Shown here one piece after another: positions 35,851-45,009 of a DNA stretch of 64,000 nucleotides. Source of the DNA: Spirometra erinaceieuropaei. Taxonomy: Eukaryota > Platyhelminthes > Cestoda > Diphyllobothriidea > Diphyllobothriidae. The notes below the pieces were generated by a model that saw nothing but the letters and a program-made list of their open reading frames with translations, did not search any database and was not told the origin of the DNA. The stretch lies in assembly GCA_902702965.1 (NCBI GenBank), contig CACRXP010000006.1:902758-966757 (forward strand). The letters are read 5' to 3'. The position numbers and the translations under genes are program-made. The stretch's first letter is position 1; the number at the start of each line of letters is the position of its first letter.

Positions 35851-37066
35851 TCGAAAGAAATAAGCTCTTTGGGAAAGATTAACAAGGTTTATTGTAAATT
35901 TTCCATCTTGGTTCCCCAAGTCGTCTTCAGACGTAGAAAAAGTGTGCAAAACAGTCAACATTTAAACATGTCGAAAAATTGATTTTGCCTTGTCCTTCCT
36001 GCTGGTGTCTTGTTCTGATTGGCTAATGCCTTTTCCACTTTTCCTTGAGGCTGTTGTACACCGTATCCAATTCAACGTGTCTATTGATGCATGCGTTATC
36101 AGAATGGATGGCCTCTAAAAATTCACGGCCCTTTTTAGACGAACAGACACCTACAATGCGGGTCCTGTCCCAGGCGAATTTGTGTCTGGTTTCCAAATTA
36201 TGCATGGCAATTAGGGACAAGTAGTCTCGCCTTTTTACGGCCAACTGATGTTCGTGTATTCGTGTAGAGGCCGATTTCCCGGTTTGACCACAGTAAACCG
36301 CATTACAGGTGTTGCATGGTATCTTATAGACGACTTCCTTCTTATTTAAATAGCCAACTCTATCCTTAGGGTGTACAAGCTGGTTACGAAGTGTAGTCGT
36401 CGGTTTGTGCGCCAAATGTATCTGGTGCTTCCTCAGGTGTCTTTCAACTAGTTCGGACACATTCTTAATGTATGGAAGTGTTCGCCAGTTTTTAGGTTTG
36501 GGCGCCTGATCGGAACAATCTAGTTCCTTCTCTTTTTCTTTTAACTCCTGCCGTCGCATGCATCGGTGTACAAAATATCTAGGATACCCATTCTGGGAAA
36601 ACAGTTTGAATAAATAATTCAGTTCTGTTTGATGTGTTTCGTTGTCAGAGCAGTGGGTTTTTGCTCGGTTAAGGAGGCTGTTCACGGCACTCCGTTTGTG
36701 AGAGATCGGGTGATTGCTCTCGTAATGCCAAAGTACTTCCGCGTAGGTTTCTTTGCGGTAAACCAAAGTGTGAAATGTCCCATCAGGCTTTCTCTCTACG
36801 AGGACATCAAGAAAAGGGAGTTTGTTGTCAGCCTCTTTCTCGAGTGTGAATGTGATTCCTGGAAGCGGAAAAGGCATTAGCCAATCAGAACAAGACACCA
36901 GCAGGAATGACAAGGCAAAATCGATTTTTCGGCATGTTTAAATGTTGACTGTTTTGCGCACTTTTTCTACGTCTGAAGACGACTTGGGGAACCAAGATCG
37001 AAAATTTACAATAAACCTTGTTAATCTTTCCCAAAGAGCTTATTTCTTTCGAAATATATATATATT
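35851..37066 (-). mobile_element. Penelope-like element, lineage 2, 5'-truncated with inverted 3' tail
   Basis: The coding part (36023-36862) is followed on the minus strand by a 3' tail (35851-36038) containing gccaatcagaacaagacacc, gtctgaagacgacttgggga and aataaaccttgttaatcttt, and ending in (TA)n. The same tail, starting at the last codons of the frame, is present at 36867-37066 in the opposite orientation at the 5' end. PLE copies with tail sequence at both ends, direct or inverted, are known from the family. Only the last part of the RT remains, so this copy cannot move by itself. Confidence 0.8.
36023..36913 (-). CDS. PLE protein: RT thumb remnant and GIY-YIG endonuclease, 296 codons
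   Basis: Residues 1-16 are read from the inverted tail and are not original protein. Residues 17-60 hold the conserved LEKEADNKLPFLDVLVERK block of the RT C-terminus, and about 60-120 continue the thumb through FSQNGYPRYFVHRCM. A charged linker (ELKEKEKELDCSDQ) leads to WRTLPYIKNVSELVERHLRK (143-162). The GIY-YIG endonuclease spans about 170-280: VYKIPC (195-200) for the first motif, a CxxC pair, YCGQT (207-211) for YIG, arginine in STRIHEH (216-222), and the glutamates of REFLEA (263-268). Full PLE proteins are several times longer, with the RT fingers and palm ahead of this. The frame is intact in what remains. The protein would be a single-strand-nicking endonuclease fragment without polymerase. 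Confidence 0.8.
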   Translation of the reverse strand: MSFLLVSCSDWLMPFPLPGITFTLEKEADNKLPFLDVLVERKPDGTFHTLVYRKETYAEVLWHYESNHPISHKRSAVNSLLNRAKTHCSDNETHQTELNYLFKLFSQNGYPRYFVHRCMRRQELKEKEKELDCSDQAPKPKNWRTLPYIKNVSELVERHLRKHQIHLAHKPTTTLRNQLVHPKDRVGYLNKKEVVYKIPCNTCNAVYCGQTGKSASTRIHEHQLAVKRRDYLSLIAMHNLETRHKFAWDRTRIVGVCSSKKGREFLEAIHSDNACINRHVELDTVYNSLKEKWKRH

Positions 37067-37266
37067 TAGGCAAAATGGCATTACGGAAAAAGACAAGGGA
37101 GACTTGAATGGTCATTTCTGGCTTATTAGCCGTCGTCAGCCAGACATACCCAAGCCCGAAGTTTGTAACACCCGAGCCTCGAACTCGCGACCTGTTAGCT
37201 AGAAGTCCATGCCTCTAACCACAGCGCCACGAGCCCGTTGACCTGTCGGTTTTCGATCGGGGATAT
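37067..37266 (-). mobile_element. tRNA-derived SINE, copy b
   Basis: On the minus strand: linker cgaaaaccgacagg, then tRNA-like head ggctcgtggcgctgtggtta with gacttctagctaa as anticodon loop (TCT) and gcgagttcgaggctc as box B. The hammerhead-like motif and cccttgtctttttccgtaat follow. It stops at ttttgcct next to the (TA)n of the PLE tail, missing the 3' third of the SINE. Confidence 0.75.
37101..37145 (-). ncRNA. hammerhead-like motif, decayed, SINE copy b
   Basis: Core CTGACGA, stem II GGCT-AATA-AGCC, GAAA, then TGACCA and TT. Stem I (GTCTGG against CAAGTC) has two mismatches, so this copy is likely inactive. Confidence 0.45.
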
Positions 37267-37375
37267 AGAGCCCAACCAGCAGCCGCACAGCAACGCATGA
37301 TGTATCGGAAGAATGGCATTACCGAACAACGGAACTAGTGAGTTCCGTATGAACGATCGGTGAGCGTCCCCTGCA
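37267..37375. repeat. rearranged SINE fragments
   Basis: 37267-37325 is SINE body on the minus strand (agccgcacagcaacgcatga, then gaagaatggcattacc). 37328-37375 is SINE tail on the plus strand (aacggaactagtgagttccg, then gaacgatcggtgagcg). The tail runs directly into the linker and head of copy c. Confidence 0.65.
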
Positions 37376-37692
37376 ATTGTATATTCCCGATCGAAAACCG
37401 ACAGGGCAACGGGCTCGTGGCGCGGTGGTTAGAGGCGCGGACTTCTAACTAACATGTCACGAGTTCGAGGCCCGGGTGTTACACACTTCGGGTTTGGGTA
37501 TGACTGGCTGACGGCGGCTAATAAGCCAGAAATGGCCATTCCAGTCTCCCTTGTCTTTGTCCGTAATGCCATTCTGCCTATATATCATGCGCCGCTGTGC
37601 GGCTGCTGGTTGGGCTCGAGAGAGCCCTTAAGGCACAACGGAACGAGTGAGTTCCGTATGAACGATCGGTGAGCGCCCCCTACCATTATATA
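37376..37692 (+). mobile_element. tRNA-derived SINE, copy c (full length)
   Basis: This is the most complete unit. Linker attcccgatcgaaaaccgac; head gggctcgtggcgcggtggtt with gacttctaactaac (tRNA-Arg TCT-like anticodon loop) and cacgagttcgaggccc; hammerhead-like motif at 37502-37546; body ccagtctcccttgtctttgt; gccgctgtgcggctgctggt; tail aaggcacaacggaacgagtg, gaacgatcggtgagcgcccc; and a terminal tatatata. It is about 310 bp and directly preceded by another SINE tail, a tail-to-head arrangement. Confidence 0.8.
37502..37546 (+). ncRNA. hammerhead-like motif, SINE copy c
   Basis: Stem I GACTGG/CCAGTC is perfect over 6 bp. Stem II GGCT-AATA-AGCC is perfect. GAAA, TGGCCA and TT are present. The core reads CTGACGG: the last core A is G, which would be expected to reduce or abolish cleavage. 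Confidence 0.5.
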
Positions 37693-38022
37693 TATAATCT
37701 GTCTGGGTCCTTCTGGACTGCGATAGGACATACAATCTTCTAAACGAAATTTCAAGTGATTATTGTAAATTGACTTTTAGCTCGCGGATTTAAAATGGAT
37801 ATGTTCTTCATTTCCTTCCTTCTAATTTTCAGTTAGCGAAATAAGTTAATCATCCAGTTATTTAATCTGGAAATGCAAATACCAAATACTCACATTTAAT
37901 TATTTGTCCTTGATGATTCGCGGTGTTTGCGCCTACCTTAGATTTTTGAAGGCAAACGCAGTTACTGGTTTTAATCAGGGTCGGTTATAGCCAAGCAAAC
38001 GTTCGTCAGTTGGCTCTCTTAC

Positions 38023-38261
38023 GACTTATATATAACTGTTAAAAGACTAGGGCATTTTTTTTCAATTCGTTCCGCAATTGCAGATAAAGCTGAAAATGCA
38101 TATCTATACAGCAATGATGGCGGTGCTTTGTTGAGCGTGCAAAATCTGCTGCACGCAATATGAACATGCCTTTGTACAGCCCCCGCATGTTCTATGACCG
38201 CCTTCAATGCTCCATTTCGCTGTAGTCGGCAGACAAGTTGTCCCTGTAGCAGACTGCGACA
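38023..38261 (-). CDS. candidate host exon (unidentified protein)
   Basis: The acceptor-like ccaaattaacag follows an in-frame TAA. The frame reads CRSLLQGQLVCRLQRNGALK, AVIEHAGAVQRHVHIACSRF, LNKAPPSLLYRYAFSALSAI and then AERIEKKCPSLLTVIYK. It ends at a good donor, gtaagag (38022 outward). It starts in phase 0 and ends in phase 2, matching the candidate at 34849-35069. The composition is alanine- and leucine-rich and compatible with helices. The family is unknown. Confidence 0.27.
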
Positions 38262-39319
38262 CTGTTAATTTGGACTGGCTCGAAGCCTATCGATTTTGAT
38301 TAGATTTCGTCTGCAGCAAAGACACAAAGTCGTCTGCAGTCAATATTAATTAAATGCGGTGCAATAAATATCCCTGTTAGTTGACATACAAGAAATGGTG
38401 TTCCGTTCCAGCACACAGTTAACACACTTTGGCTATAAACTCGGAAATTTACCGACAAAAATGCCATAACCTAAATCTGCCCCCAACCAATATTCTGGAA
38501 TTTTCTCGGGATCGTTTTACATTTTATAATATTGGCGGAATCGGTGCAAAATTTAAGAGCACTCAGCGCCTTCAAATCTACCGTTACATGTTTGCTGGCA
38601 TTGCTTCTAGCAATCGCATAAAGGTTTTTGATAAAAATCGGAAAGACGCACAAATGCTGCCTTTTTCAGATTTACCATCGGTCGTATTCTGTATAGTGAA
38701 CTAAATGATCTTGAAAGAAGTAGTGTTTATTCGTTTATAGTTTTGCATATAGGGAAATCCATTTTTTATAAATGGTAAGGAACTGGTGCCATGATGACGT
38801 GACCTGCCCCGTGAAACATTCTATCAAAAACTACTATTAGTTTTATGGGCAAAAGAAACATTGCATATCTCAGTTATTTCATCGAGCAAATGTTTATGTA
38901 TTTTAACAGAAATCTTTATTGCGATACAGTTGTTAATAACTATTCTAAGTTTAGTTTGCTTAACCGATAGCGTTTTTGGAGTAATGACTTCGTAGAGTTT
39001 TGCAAAACAAAAGTTGCAGCACATGAAAGCTGACATCATGTCGGAAGTTTTAAGTGGGAAGCAGAAAATTAGGTTCTTCGCAGAAGACCGAATGTTTTAA
39101 TGATTTTTACAAGTCTGAATCGCAAAGCCCTGGGATTGTGCACCTCAAAATGAGGGACTAGCAAGTACACGCAAACCTTTGTTTAAATGTGTCGGTATTC
39201 TTCTGGTCTTCTTAGACACAATAAAAATTTACGTAGAATTGATAAACATCGAGTAGTCCTTTTATATTTTAACACGTAAAAACATACTTTAATGCGGTGA
39301 GGTTTCCCTTTGTACGTAC

Positions 39320-39500
39320 TTTATCAGTGAAACAGGCAAGTCATGCATTGCCTGAGCAGTTTTCCGGTACTGATATAACTTCTTTTCCATGAGTTCATAA
39401 TCATAGAACGGAGCGTAAAAGAAAGCATCGATAGCGAAAGTAGCCAAAGTATAGGGCGAAAATGATTTTTTTATTTCAGCAGAAGTATGGATGATATTCA
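39320..39500 (-). CDS. candidate host exon (unidentified protein)
   Basis: A pyrimidine-rich acceptor, ttctttggatttcgtag, opens a frame reading NIIHTSAEIKKSFSPYTLAT, FAIDAFFYAPFYDYELMEKK and then LYQYRKTAQAMHDLPVSLI, with a donor-like gtacgtac at 39319. It is aromatic-rich with balanced charge. Supported by splice signals and composition only. Confidence 0.24.
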
Positions 39501-39519
39501 CTACGAAATCCAAAGAAGA

Positions 39520-41900
39520 CCAAAAGTGCCGTTTTTTCGTTATACCCGTTTCAAAAACAAAAACAGTGAAAATTTGTCAAGAAAACTTAGTGTTAAAAGA
39601 ACTTTGTATAGCGGAGCCTATCGAAAAAGCTTTTCAGTTAACTAAACATGTATTCGTCGTCAACAATTGATGTGGACGTTCACCTTTGTCAACGTCGAGA
39701 TTTCAAGATTAGTCGAGCCCACATCTAAGACCTAAATGGTAACTACACAAAAAAGAACGTCCAAGCACCCGTTACTGTTAGCAATGTTATCAAGATGCAT
39801 CTTATTTTTAGCGTTTTGATAAATACAAAAATATGGTATTTTGTCAAACGACTGAAAACGATGACAACTATCAAGAATCTCTTGATATTTCAAGGACGAT
39901 CCGAAACTTAACTGACTCTGTCGTCACATATACTGCTACTCAGCATTTCCGCAGATACACTTTGTGCAGTCATTTGGGATCATGAGGTTTCAGGTAAGTG
40001 CGTGCCGTCGCAAAGTTGGCATAGCAAACTCCGGTCAAAGTGCATGCGCGTTAACTGTAAAAAACGTAAGTGTACTCCGAAGAAGCTGATTATTCGGCAT
40101 CTTCAACAGGTTTCTTGTCATGTAGCGTGACAAACTGAAGTAAAGATCCACTTCCAGTGGGTCACTCCGAGTTGTTTTATGATTTTTATGCATTATTCTT
40201 CATATTAAACAAATAATGACGATCTTCAAATACTGAAGTTTGTACCTTTGTGACGTGTGTACTTGAACGTGATAATTACACTATCCGTAATTGTTAGTTA
40301 ACTCTATTTATTCCTCGGGTTTTTACAAGTAACTTTTACTGACCTCCGACTTTTTCATCCATTGAGCTTTTCCAGTGAGTCCTTCCTCCTTCCAAATGAT
40401 CATTCCGGACCTCCGAACTTTGCCAGTCCAATCATGCTGTGTCAGTTTCTTATTAAAAATCTGCTTGGTTATGGTGGCGTAAACCACCTACATACGTGGG
40501 ACACCTGCCATGAAACAGCCTCCAATAATGTGGCGCATTAGAATCAGGTGTCTCTCTCACTTTCATCGTGTGTATTTCCGTAGAAGAGGGCAAAAAGTTT
40601 AGATTTCATTTCCGGCTTGTTTTCGTAACACTCGTGCAAAAAGAAGTGTCTTCTATAAAGCAAAAAGTGCCTGAATGTATCAACCCTACAAAAATGTCTC
40701 ACTTGCGATCTTGTCATAAAGTACCATACAAAGCAAGCCCAATATACAGTTCTTAGTCCTTTAAAACTCATCGTTTTTGTTTGCTTCTCATTATGCAAAA
40801 TGTCTGGTCTGAAGTCGTGTGTCAGTGGCTTCAAAGGCGTTTGTGCAGAAATTGGGGAAGGGGGTTAGAATGCCGGCCACAAACCAGCTGTTTACGGCTG
40901 CAGGTCTTAAAGCGGTCCGCTGGATGTACTTAGTATAGTTAAATGCATCGAACAAGCCCAGGTTAGATTTCTCATATAAAATCGGTGCTCATAATTTATG
41001 CTAAAACATTAACTACCAATTGCAAACAGAGTGTTTATCGGAAACAACAGAGGAAATTTCGAGACCAATAACGACTCGAAATCCGTAAAGTTACAAACTG
41101 CAGCATTCATATGGATACTTTCACTACTTCCTTCGGCAGTGAAACGCATTGTGTTTGAAACGATGATCCTATCAATCTTCAGGTCAACTTCATTTACGTT
41201 GACAGGTCATAATACTCCGCACGTATACTCTTGGTCTCATATTTTGGACTTTGCCAAATTAGACAGCAAACAGACGGATTCCTTTAATTCGCAATTGGGA
41301 GGCGGGTTTTGGACCTTTGTAGGATTTTTCTCCTCAGTACCGAATTTGAATCTTCATTTAAAGCCTTTGCATTTAAGCCATCTACCGATCAAACATTTAC
41401 GACAGGCCACCCAATATCGGAGGTAGGAGCATTGGTTGCGTGACAAAAATAACGTTTGGATATGACTCTAGTAGATTAAGACGTAGATTTCGGAACAGCA
41501 AAATATAGTACAGGCAATGTTGAGATCACCTGTTGAGAATTAAGAGAGAAATTTCGATGCCTATAGTAAGTTATCTACCAAACTACTTTTCTAGGACATT
41601 GACCAAAATTTTGACTGCTGGTACTTTTTTATTAAAATCACTTCAATTCGTTGCCAATAGAACAGCAGAGTGACGTTACCCGCATTTCAGACAGCATGAC
41701 CTAATTTATTTTTGGCCACAACTTCATATAAAGTCGCTGTCGTTTTCGCCGTTTTCATGAAATTCAAACCAAAGACGATTATTTTATTCTGAAACAGCAC
41801 TTGATTATCCATCTTCGTCTCTGTTCTTTTGTAGTTCATATTTTTTGTCGATGGCTTTTATTCTTGAACTAGAGAGCGAATTTCTGCTTGCTTATATATA
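39520..41900. other. no supported gene
   Basis: A 96-codon minus-strand frame (40544-40834) has an internal donor-like caagtgagac, and a 131-codon plus-strand frame lies at 41031-41426. Both have mixed composition, and a competing frame exists on the opposite strand of the second. Neither is called. Confidence 0.3.
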
Positions 41901-41902
41901 TA

Positions 41903-42190
41903 ATGGTAGAGGGGCATTCATGCGTCCCGTTGTGACTTAAAGCTCTCTCTCGAGCCTAACCAGCAAACTTATGGCGGCACGTAATATATGCAGAATACCA
42001 TTGCCGACAAAGACAAGGGAAACTGGAATGGCAGTTTCTGGCTTATTAGCCGCCGTCAGCCAGTCATACCCAACCACTAAATGTGGAACACTTGAGACTC
42101 GATCCTACAACCTGCTGGTTAGAAGTCTAACGCTCCTAACCACTAAGCCACGGGCACGCTGTCCTGTTGGTTTCGATCAGGGATATAAAA
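41903..42190 (-). mobile_element. tRNA-derived SINE, copy d
   Basis: On the minus strand: linker atatccctgatcgaaaccaa; head gtgcccgtggcttagtggtt with agacttctaacca (TCT anticodon loop, closest of all copies to tRNA-Arg) and gtaggatcgagtctc; hammerhead-like motif; tail region ctcgagagagagctttaagt and atgcccctctaccatta. A SINE tail in the same orientation lies directly upstream (42191-42245). Confidence 0.75.
42021..42065 (-). ncRNA. hammerhead-like motif, SINE copy d
   Basis: Stem I GACTGG/CCAGTT, core CTGACGG, stem II GGCT-AATA-AGCC and GAAA are present. Stem III (CTGCCA) no longer pairs, so the copy is probably inactive. Confidence 0.4.
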
Positions 42191-42245
42191 GTGATAGAAG
42201 GGGGCTCGCCAATCATGTAACGGAACTCACTCGTCTATTCCTGTC
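42191..42245 (-). repeat. SINE tail fragment upstream of copy d
   Basis: On the minus strand, gacgagtgagttccgttaca, then tggcgagcccccttctatca, match the SINE tail. It is joined to the head of copy d, as in the 37.3-kb nest. Confidence 0.6.
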
Positions 42246-42447
42246 GCACCCGGCAGGTCAACGAGCCCGTGGTTCGGTGAATTGTGACATTGGACGTTTA
42301 ACCAGCAGGTCGTGGGATCAAGTCCCAGTCGTTCAACACTTTGGAGTGAGACATAACTGGCCAACGACGGCTAATAAGTCAGAAATAGTCTTTCCAGTCT
42401 TCTTTGTCTCTTGCGGCAATGATGCACTGCATATATATATATATATG
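42246..42447 (+). mobile_element. tRNA-derived SINE, copy e
   Basis: caggtcaacgagcccgtggt, then cggtgaattgtgacattgga and cgtgggatcaagtcccagtc, form the head. A decayed hammerhead-like segment lies at 42355-42399 (gccaacgacggctaataagt, cagaaatagtc). The copy ends in (TA)n at 42431-42446 after only part of the body, much like copy b. Confidence 0.7.
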
Positions 42448-42705
42448 TCGCATAAATTGCTTTCACTGATAGGCCGCGGGTCATGTTGGTCCTATTGTGC
42501 CTTTGGACAACATTTAGAGCACTCACGGGTTGATGTCTGACAACCGGTGAAAATCCATTCAAGAGCTTCATAATGACAAGGGAGATTGTGGACTTACTCC
42601 CAAGTCGCGATGGGAACAGCGTGGCTCGAAAACGTATTGATCAGCTCCATTATCACGACAGTGAATATTCCTGACTACAAGAGACAGGGCGACGGGAACG
42701 CAGTT

Positions 42706-42785
42706 CATTGTCAGAGCGTTGCATGTAAAACAACGCGCAACGACCAAACAACGCAGGTTCGAAACTCAGATCCACCTGATCGACG
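42706..42785 (+). repeat. tRNA-like head, family C-related
   Basis: cattgtcagagcgttgcatg (box A-like) and gcaggttcgaaactc (box B-like, about 42750) are spaced as in a tRNA gene. The region between does not fold as an anticodon arm. The core gtcagagcgttg is shared with the copy at 23859. Confidence 0.4.
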
Positions 42786-43261
42786 TTTCGGCCGTCTACA
42801 ACCTCCAGCACGTGTCCATGGAGTGCGCCCAGAATTCTTCACCGGCGCCAGAATTAGTGTATCGCGAAGCAAACCTTAACAGCATCTGCGGGAACCTGAT
42901 CTGTTTTATCTGCCTGGACCTACTGACGAGAGACGATGGGGCAAGGCCAGACGCAGTGATTGACGCAGATGAATGGGTCATCTTCGCGTGCCGCAGATGG
43001 CAGTCTGTGTCAGGTGTCAGCAGGGGTTGTTTGGGTCCCCCTCCATGCAGAACTCTCGTAAAAGTCATACTAAAAATTCGCAGTATACTGAATGTCAATT
43101 CTATGGAGGGCAAATCTATCTTGCCTAATTTTTGAAGAAATAAATGCACGGATATTGCGTTAATCTCTTTAGACAAAACTCTTCATGCTCAGTCTGAATG
43201 TGGGTGTGAACATTTTAGCTGGGCTCCGTCAGATATCGCTTAAACTTCCTCAGGTGTTAAC

Positions 43262-44055
43262 AAGTGGTTGGTAACATACGACAGTTCGACCGTCGTCGGG
43301 GACGATGACCACCGTGTGCTCCACGGCAAGATGAGACTGGCATGGCAATAGAAGCGAAGAGACGAGTCCCGGGAAGCAGTCTTGAAGAAGAAGACACGAT
43401 CGCCGGGGCCAGCGCTTTATTAGTCTGACTTTTCGGATCCCTGCTCGAATACATCATCAGAGACAAAAGCAAATAAGGGTGGTTCATGCATATGCGGCTG
43501 CGGTATTTATAGGATGCAGTAGCCATGCTATCGCATACCTATGAATATTCACGACCCCTTCATTAGGGATCGTTGCACGTGGTGTGATGGCCGACATTCT
43601 AGTCGTTAATTGCTACAATTTCATCACGCGCTGACTCTGGTGTTGGGAAAAGTGTTCACCTGTGCGCTCCACGCGTGGCCAATAACTCCGCCTAGGCGAA
43701 GTCTCAACACCGAGTATGAAATGGAAAGATCATTGCACTTGTTAATAGACTGAGGGCCAGTAAACCATGACTCGAGTGGCTCCCGGCTCGCGCGGTTGTC
43801 ACCTCTTGCGAGAATTTAGACCTCATCAAAATTTGAATGTGTGACCTGAACCTGCCGAATGAGCCGCAACTTGGGAGCTAGCGTCATTTCTCCGCACCGC
43901 TGCAGCGTGCTCGGCCATTCGCGTTTGGAATTGTCTTCCGGTTTCTCCGACGTGGTTGCTTTATCTGCAACTGCACCAGATCCGATAAACGACTCCAGAC
44001 GTTTCTTGTCGTGGCAGTGATCGGAGGCGTCAATTAATGAAAACGAAACCCTCAT
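43262..44055 (-). pseudogene. Penelope-like element, lineage 3: GIY-YIG fragment and full 3' tail
   Basis: On the minus strand the coding part (about 43960-43624) reads NHVGETGRQFQTRMAEH, AAAVRRNDASSQVAAHSAGS and then GHTFKF. After a one-base insertion and a stop it continues ILARGDNRASREPLESWFTG, PQSINKCNDLSISYSVLRLR to a TGA. VGETGR is the YIG motif, TRMAEH carries the catalytic arginine, and REPLES the glutamate. The tail (43600-43262) holds atcctataaataccgcagcc, gactaataaagcgctgg, cgatcgtgtcttcttcttca and ends in the block shared with family A (ttgccgtggagcacacggtg). Inactive. Confidence 0.8.
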
Positions 44056-44096
44056 TGTCACGGCAAGAAACGTCTGGAGTCGTTTATTGGATCTGG
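43976..44096. repeat. 45-bp inverted repeat joining two lineage-3 PLE copies head to head
   Basis: The left arm 43976-44020 and right arm 44052-44096 are reverse complements with four mismatches (agaaacgtctggagtcgttt is identical), separated by 31 bp. The minus copy runs left from the left arm and the plus copy runs right from the right arm. Confidence 0.9.
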
Positions 44097-44277
44097 TATG
44101 CGGTAGCATGGATACTGCATCCTATAAATACTGCAGCCGCATATGCCTGAACCACCCTTATCTATTTTTGTCTCTGAAGATGCATTCGAGCAGGAATCCG
44201 AATTGTCAAGCTAATAAAGCTCTTGTCCCGACGATCGTGTCTTCTTCTTCAATAGGCATGGCAACTAGCATGTGAAC
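44052..44277 (+). mobile_element. lineage-3 PLE 3' tail, internally deleted copy
   Basis: After the inverted-repeat arm it jumps directly to gcggtagcatggatactgca, tcctataaatactgcagccg, aagctaataaagctcttgtc and cgatcgtgtcttcttcttca. The coding segment and about 450 bp present in the minus-strand partner are missing. Family A sequence abuts its 3' side. Confidence 0.75.
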
Positions 44278-44284
44278 TAGTTTA

Positions 44285-44600
44285 TAGTGAGAGTGGACTC
44301 GCGCAGCATCCATGGTCCGATGTCAAGTCATAGTCAAGAAAACCGGAGGTGAGACAGGGCGCAGGTGGATGGTACGGACGGATCCGCGCGTAGATGTATC
44401 ACTACACTTCCTGATCCACAAAATACTCGAGGAAGATTTTAACCAGCAACAGCACCATAACGGGCCAAAAAGATGAGGATGACTGGGCAGTCATGCTCCC
44501 GACCTGTATAGCCAGCGGGAGCGCAAGCGCATATACTGACAGGGAACCAGGTGTCAGCGAACTGCCAGCATACAGCAGGCTGCGAGAACAACCTTTTCAT
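44285..44600 (-). repeat. dispersed repeat family A, copy 2
   Basis: gtcaagaaaaccggaggtga near 44335, ggtggatggtacggacggat, and gatgactgggcagtcatgct near 44478 with ctgacagggaaccaggtgtc near 44538 match the copy at 57525-57985. Confidence 0.7.
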
Positions 44601-44624
44601 GAATCCTGACATATCGGACGAATG

Positions 44625-44960
44625 ACAGTTCGACCATCGGTTTCGATGATGTCCACCGTGTGCGCCACAGTTGCAGCAGCAATGGGAGCAGGGACGGTGA
44701 CTTACGCAGGGGTTTATAGTGCCGGTAGACTTGCGTAGCATCTACCTACACTCTCTCCTCCTCCCTCGCCCGAGCCCGGAGTCAAGACAGATTCAAGAAA
44801 ACCGGATACGCGGGAGGCCGCGGGTGGATGGCTCGGACGGATCCTCACCTTGGCGTTCCACCACACCCCCTCGTCCACACAACAAATGACCAGGATTTCA
44901 ACCAACACAACTGAGATTTGGAGGCTGGCACTGCCGAAGCCGCACTTGTCGGACGTATAC
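44625..44960 (-). repeat. dispersed repeat family A, copy 3
   Basis: tgacagttcgaccatcggtt, then gatgatgtccaccgtgtgcg, aagacagattcaagaaaacc and acaaatgaccaggatttcaa follow the order of copy 1. It is tandem with copy 2 in the same orientation. Confidence 0.7.
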
Positions 44961-45009
44961 AAACTTATGATCCTAATAACATACAAATACTGAAGGATTA
45001 ATCGCCCAA

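Noticed and set aside
41010..41467. Minus-strand frame of about 150 codons interrupted only by three TGA codons (41354, 41237, 41207), suggesting recoding or a mitochondrial-type code
   Set aside because: Runs free of TAA and TAG of this length are expected a few times by chance at this base composition, no mitochondrial or selenoprotein family is recognisable, and a 131-codon plus-strand frame overlaps it.
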